The translations under genes were made by a program, and so were the position numbers. From positions 12,010 through 76,009 of the forward strand of contig DASXVJ010000024.1 in the NCBI GenBank assembly GCA_036504335.1: a stretch of 64,000 nt of DNA, read 5' to 3'. How positions within the stretch are numbered: the first letter of the stretch is position 1; the number at the start of each line of letters is the position of its first letter. Positions 62,801-64,000 of this stretch are shown piece by piece. This DNA is from Fen-183 sp036504335. Its GTDB lineage: Bacteria > Acidobacteriota > Thermoanaerobaculia > UBA5066. The notes beneath the pieces were generated by a model. It had not been told where the DNA came from and did no database searches. It saw nothing but the letters and a program-made list of their open reading frames with translations.

Positions 62801-64000
62801 TCACGGCTTCGCCGGACGCTCCCCCGCGAACGCCGAGACGAAGATCGCCTTCTGCAGGTAGCTCGTCGTGTTCGTGACGTCGTCGCGAATCGCGAGCGAG
62901 AGCTTCTGGCCGCCCGGGATCATCACGAGCTTCACGTCGTAGAGGAAGTCGCGCTTGCTCTGGGCGGCGAAGCTCTTTGCGTCGAGCTCCACCATCACGG
63001 GCTGGGAGGTGAGCTCCGACTGCTTGCCCTCGGAGTCGACGACGACGAAGTAGAAGACAAGCCGGCCGCGGGCCTTGGCCCCCTCGGGCAGCATCGCGAT
63101 GCGCGAGAACGGCACCTTGATCAGGATCGGGACGATGAAGTTTCCGCGGTCCGGAACGGGATCGCCCACGGTCAGGGCCGCGCCGAGCGGGTTGTCGTCG
63201 CGGGAGAAGAAGAGGGCCGACGTGACCCCCTCGCGGACCTTCGTGTCGAAGCCTTTCTCGACGTAGCTCCGGCGGGCGAGGATCGTCAGGCCTTTTCTAG
63301 CCTTCAGCTTCACGTCGACCTTGTGAGGCCGGTCCATGCCCGAGCGCACGCTGCGGTACCCGAGGGAGTAGTAGGACGTGTAGTCCTTCTCCATGTCCTT
63401 GAGCGCGATCCCCACGTCGTTGCGGTTGATGATCGCGCGCCCGCCCGTCTCCTCGGCCATCAGGATGAGCATGTTCTGGAGGTTGTTGCGCTCGATGAAC
63501 GTGTCGAGTCTCTGGGACGTCGTGCGATTCTCGGCCGTCACGTTGGAGTCGACCGTGAGCCCGGCGGCGTCGATCGCGTACATCGAGACGCCCGCGGAGT
63601 TCGCGGCCTGGATGATCCCGAGGTAACTCGTGGTCTTGTCGAACTCGAACTGCCCCATCGAGTAGGACGTCGAGTTCGGATACCGGGACTGGACGTAGGA
63701 CCACAGCTCGAGGCCCGGCGACTGCGGCAGCCCGCCCGACACGTGGACGAGAATCTTGCGGCCTTCCACGCCCGAGAGCTGGTTGATCGTGGTCTTCATC
63801 GCGTCGAACGTGAACTTGAGGTCGTTCTCGAGGGACTGCACGTACTGACGCACGCGGCCGACGGCCTGGTCGGCCGTGGTCGAGTCGTCGATCGCCCGGA
63901 TGACGTCCCGGCGCTCGGAGTCGAGCTGCGACCCGAGGGCCGACTCCTCCTCGATCTGCTTGAGGATGTCGGAGAGGTCGCGCCCGTCGTTCGTGAACTT
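62801..64000 (-). CDS. VWFA-related domain protein (partial, 5' end outside window)
   Basis: The frame is open to the window's right edge, 400 codons. It has von Willebrand A-like features: ILVHVSGGLPQSPG-like strand, a central Gly/Ser pattern, and a helical N-terminal stretch before. It resembles the TIGR03436 acidobacterial family. A GTG at 63853 is not needed, since reading continues upstream (e.g. RDLSDILKQIEEES). Confidence 0.75.
   Translation of the reverse strand, partial: KFTNDGRDLSDILKQIEEESALGSQLDSERRDVIRAIDDSTTADQAVGRVRQYVQSLENDLKFTFDAMKTTINQLSGVEGRKILVHVSGGLPQSPGLELWSYVQSRYPNSTSYSMGQFEFDKTTSYLGIIQAANSAGVSMYAIDAAGLTVDSNVTAENRTTSQRLDTFIERNNLQNMLILMAEETGGRAIINRNDVGIALKDMEKDYTSYYSLGYRSVRSGMDRPHKVDVKLKARKGLTILARRSYVEKGFDTKVREGVTSALFFSRDDNPLGAALTVGDPVPDRGNFIVPILIKVPFSRIAMLPEGAKARGRLVFYFVVVDSEGKQSELTSQPVMVELDAKSFAAQSKRDFLYDVKLVMIPGGQKLSLAIRDDVTNTTSYLQKAIFVSAFAGERPAKP

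Overview
The window is very GC-rich bacterial DNA with tightly packed, often 1-8 bp overlapping genes. It looks like a member of the Acidobacteriota, perhaps near Thermoanaerobaculia. Pointers are the VWFA-related protein at the right edge (a family named from Acidobacteria), a CarD regulator, an MglA-type GTPase, and Tat-dependent periplasmic enzymes. The phylum is an inference, not something the sequence proves.

Layout. 1-6.2 kb: a Nudix-Rieske fusion protein, a CorC-type CBS transporter, an NAD-type isocitrate dehydrogenase, a ferredoxin, trmB, pgsA and a phosphohexomutase. 6.2-12.7 kb (minus): a TPR/AIM24-like protein, a lytic transglycosylase, alaS, recX and pilT. 12.8-18.4 kb (plus): a periplasmic molybdenum hydroxylase operon (Tat FeS subunit, Mo subunit, FAD subunit, a small Cys protein, a MocA-type cofactor transferase and XdhC). 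18.4-25.9 kb (minus): ilvE, rsmE, prmA and the heat-shock set hrcA-grpE-dnaK-dnaJ. 26.1-34.8 kb (plus): an extended MglA GTPase, a LysM transglycosylase, a ComM-like ATPase, an M23 peptidase and secA. 34.8-39 kb (minus): a carbohydrate-type ABC importer. 39.1-46.2 kb: guaB, a methyltransferase, a TlpA-like protein, rarA, a TPR protein and carD.

From about 46.88 to 55.14 kb lies an integrated mobile element of about 8.2 kb, bounded by a 44-bp direct repeat. The left repeat is the 5' half of an intact tRNA-Leu(CAA) gene. The element carries a tyrosine integrase, an excisionase-like helix-turn-helix protein, two tandem winged-helix replication-type proteins followed by long palindromes, a degenerate HNH protein, a serine recombinase, zinc-ribbon proteins and, near each end, a membrane protein with a C-terminal winged helix. 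No capsid, tail, relaxase or conjugation genes are visible, so it looks like a satellite-type or other small integrative element. After it come a VanZ-like protein, asparaginase II, an MgtE_N/CBS protein, an NRAMP transporter, an outer-membrane barrel, tsaE, nnr, a TIGR04282-type transferase and the partial VWFA protein.

The most unusual signal is a dispersed, AT-rich, roughly 20-30 bp motif with core TTCTTAGAA or TTCTTCGAA. It occurs over 20 times, mainly inside genes at 8.6-9.5, 13.5-21.0 and 42.5-43.5 kb. It is read in several reading frames and both orientations, so its conservation is at DNA level. At one junction it supplies both the stop of prmA and the start of rsmE.
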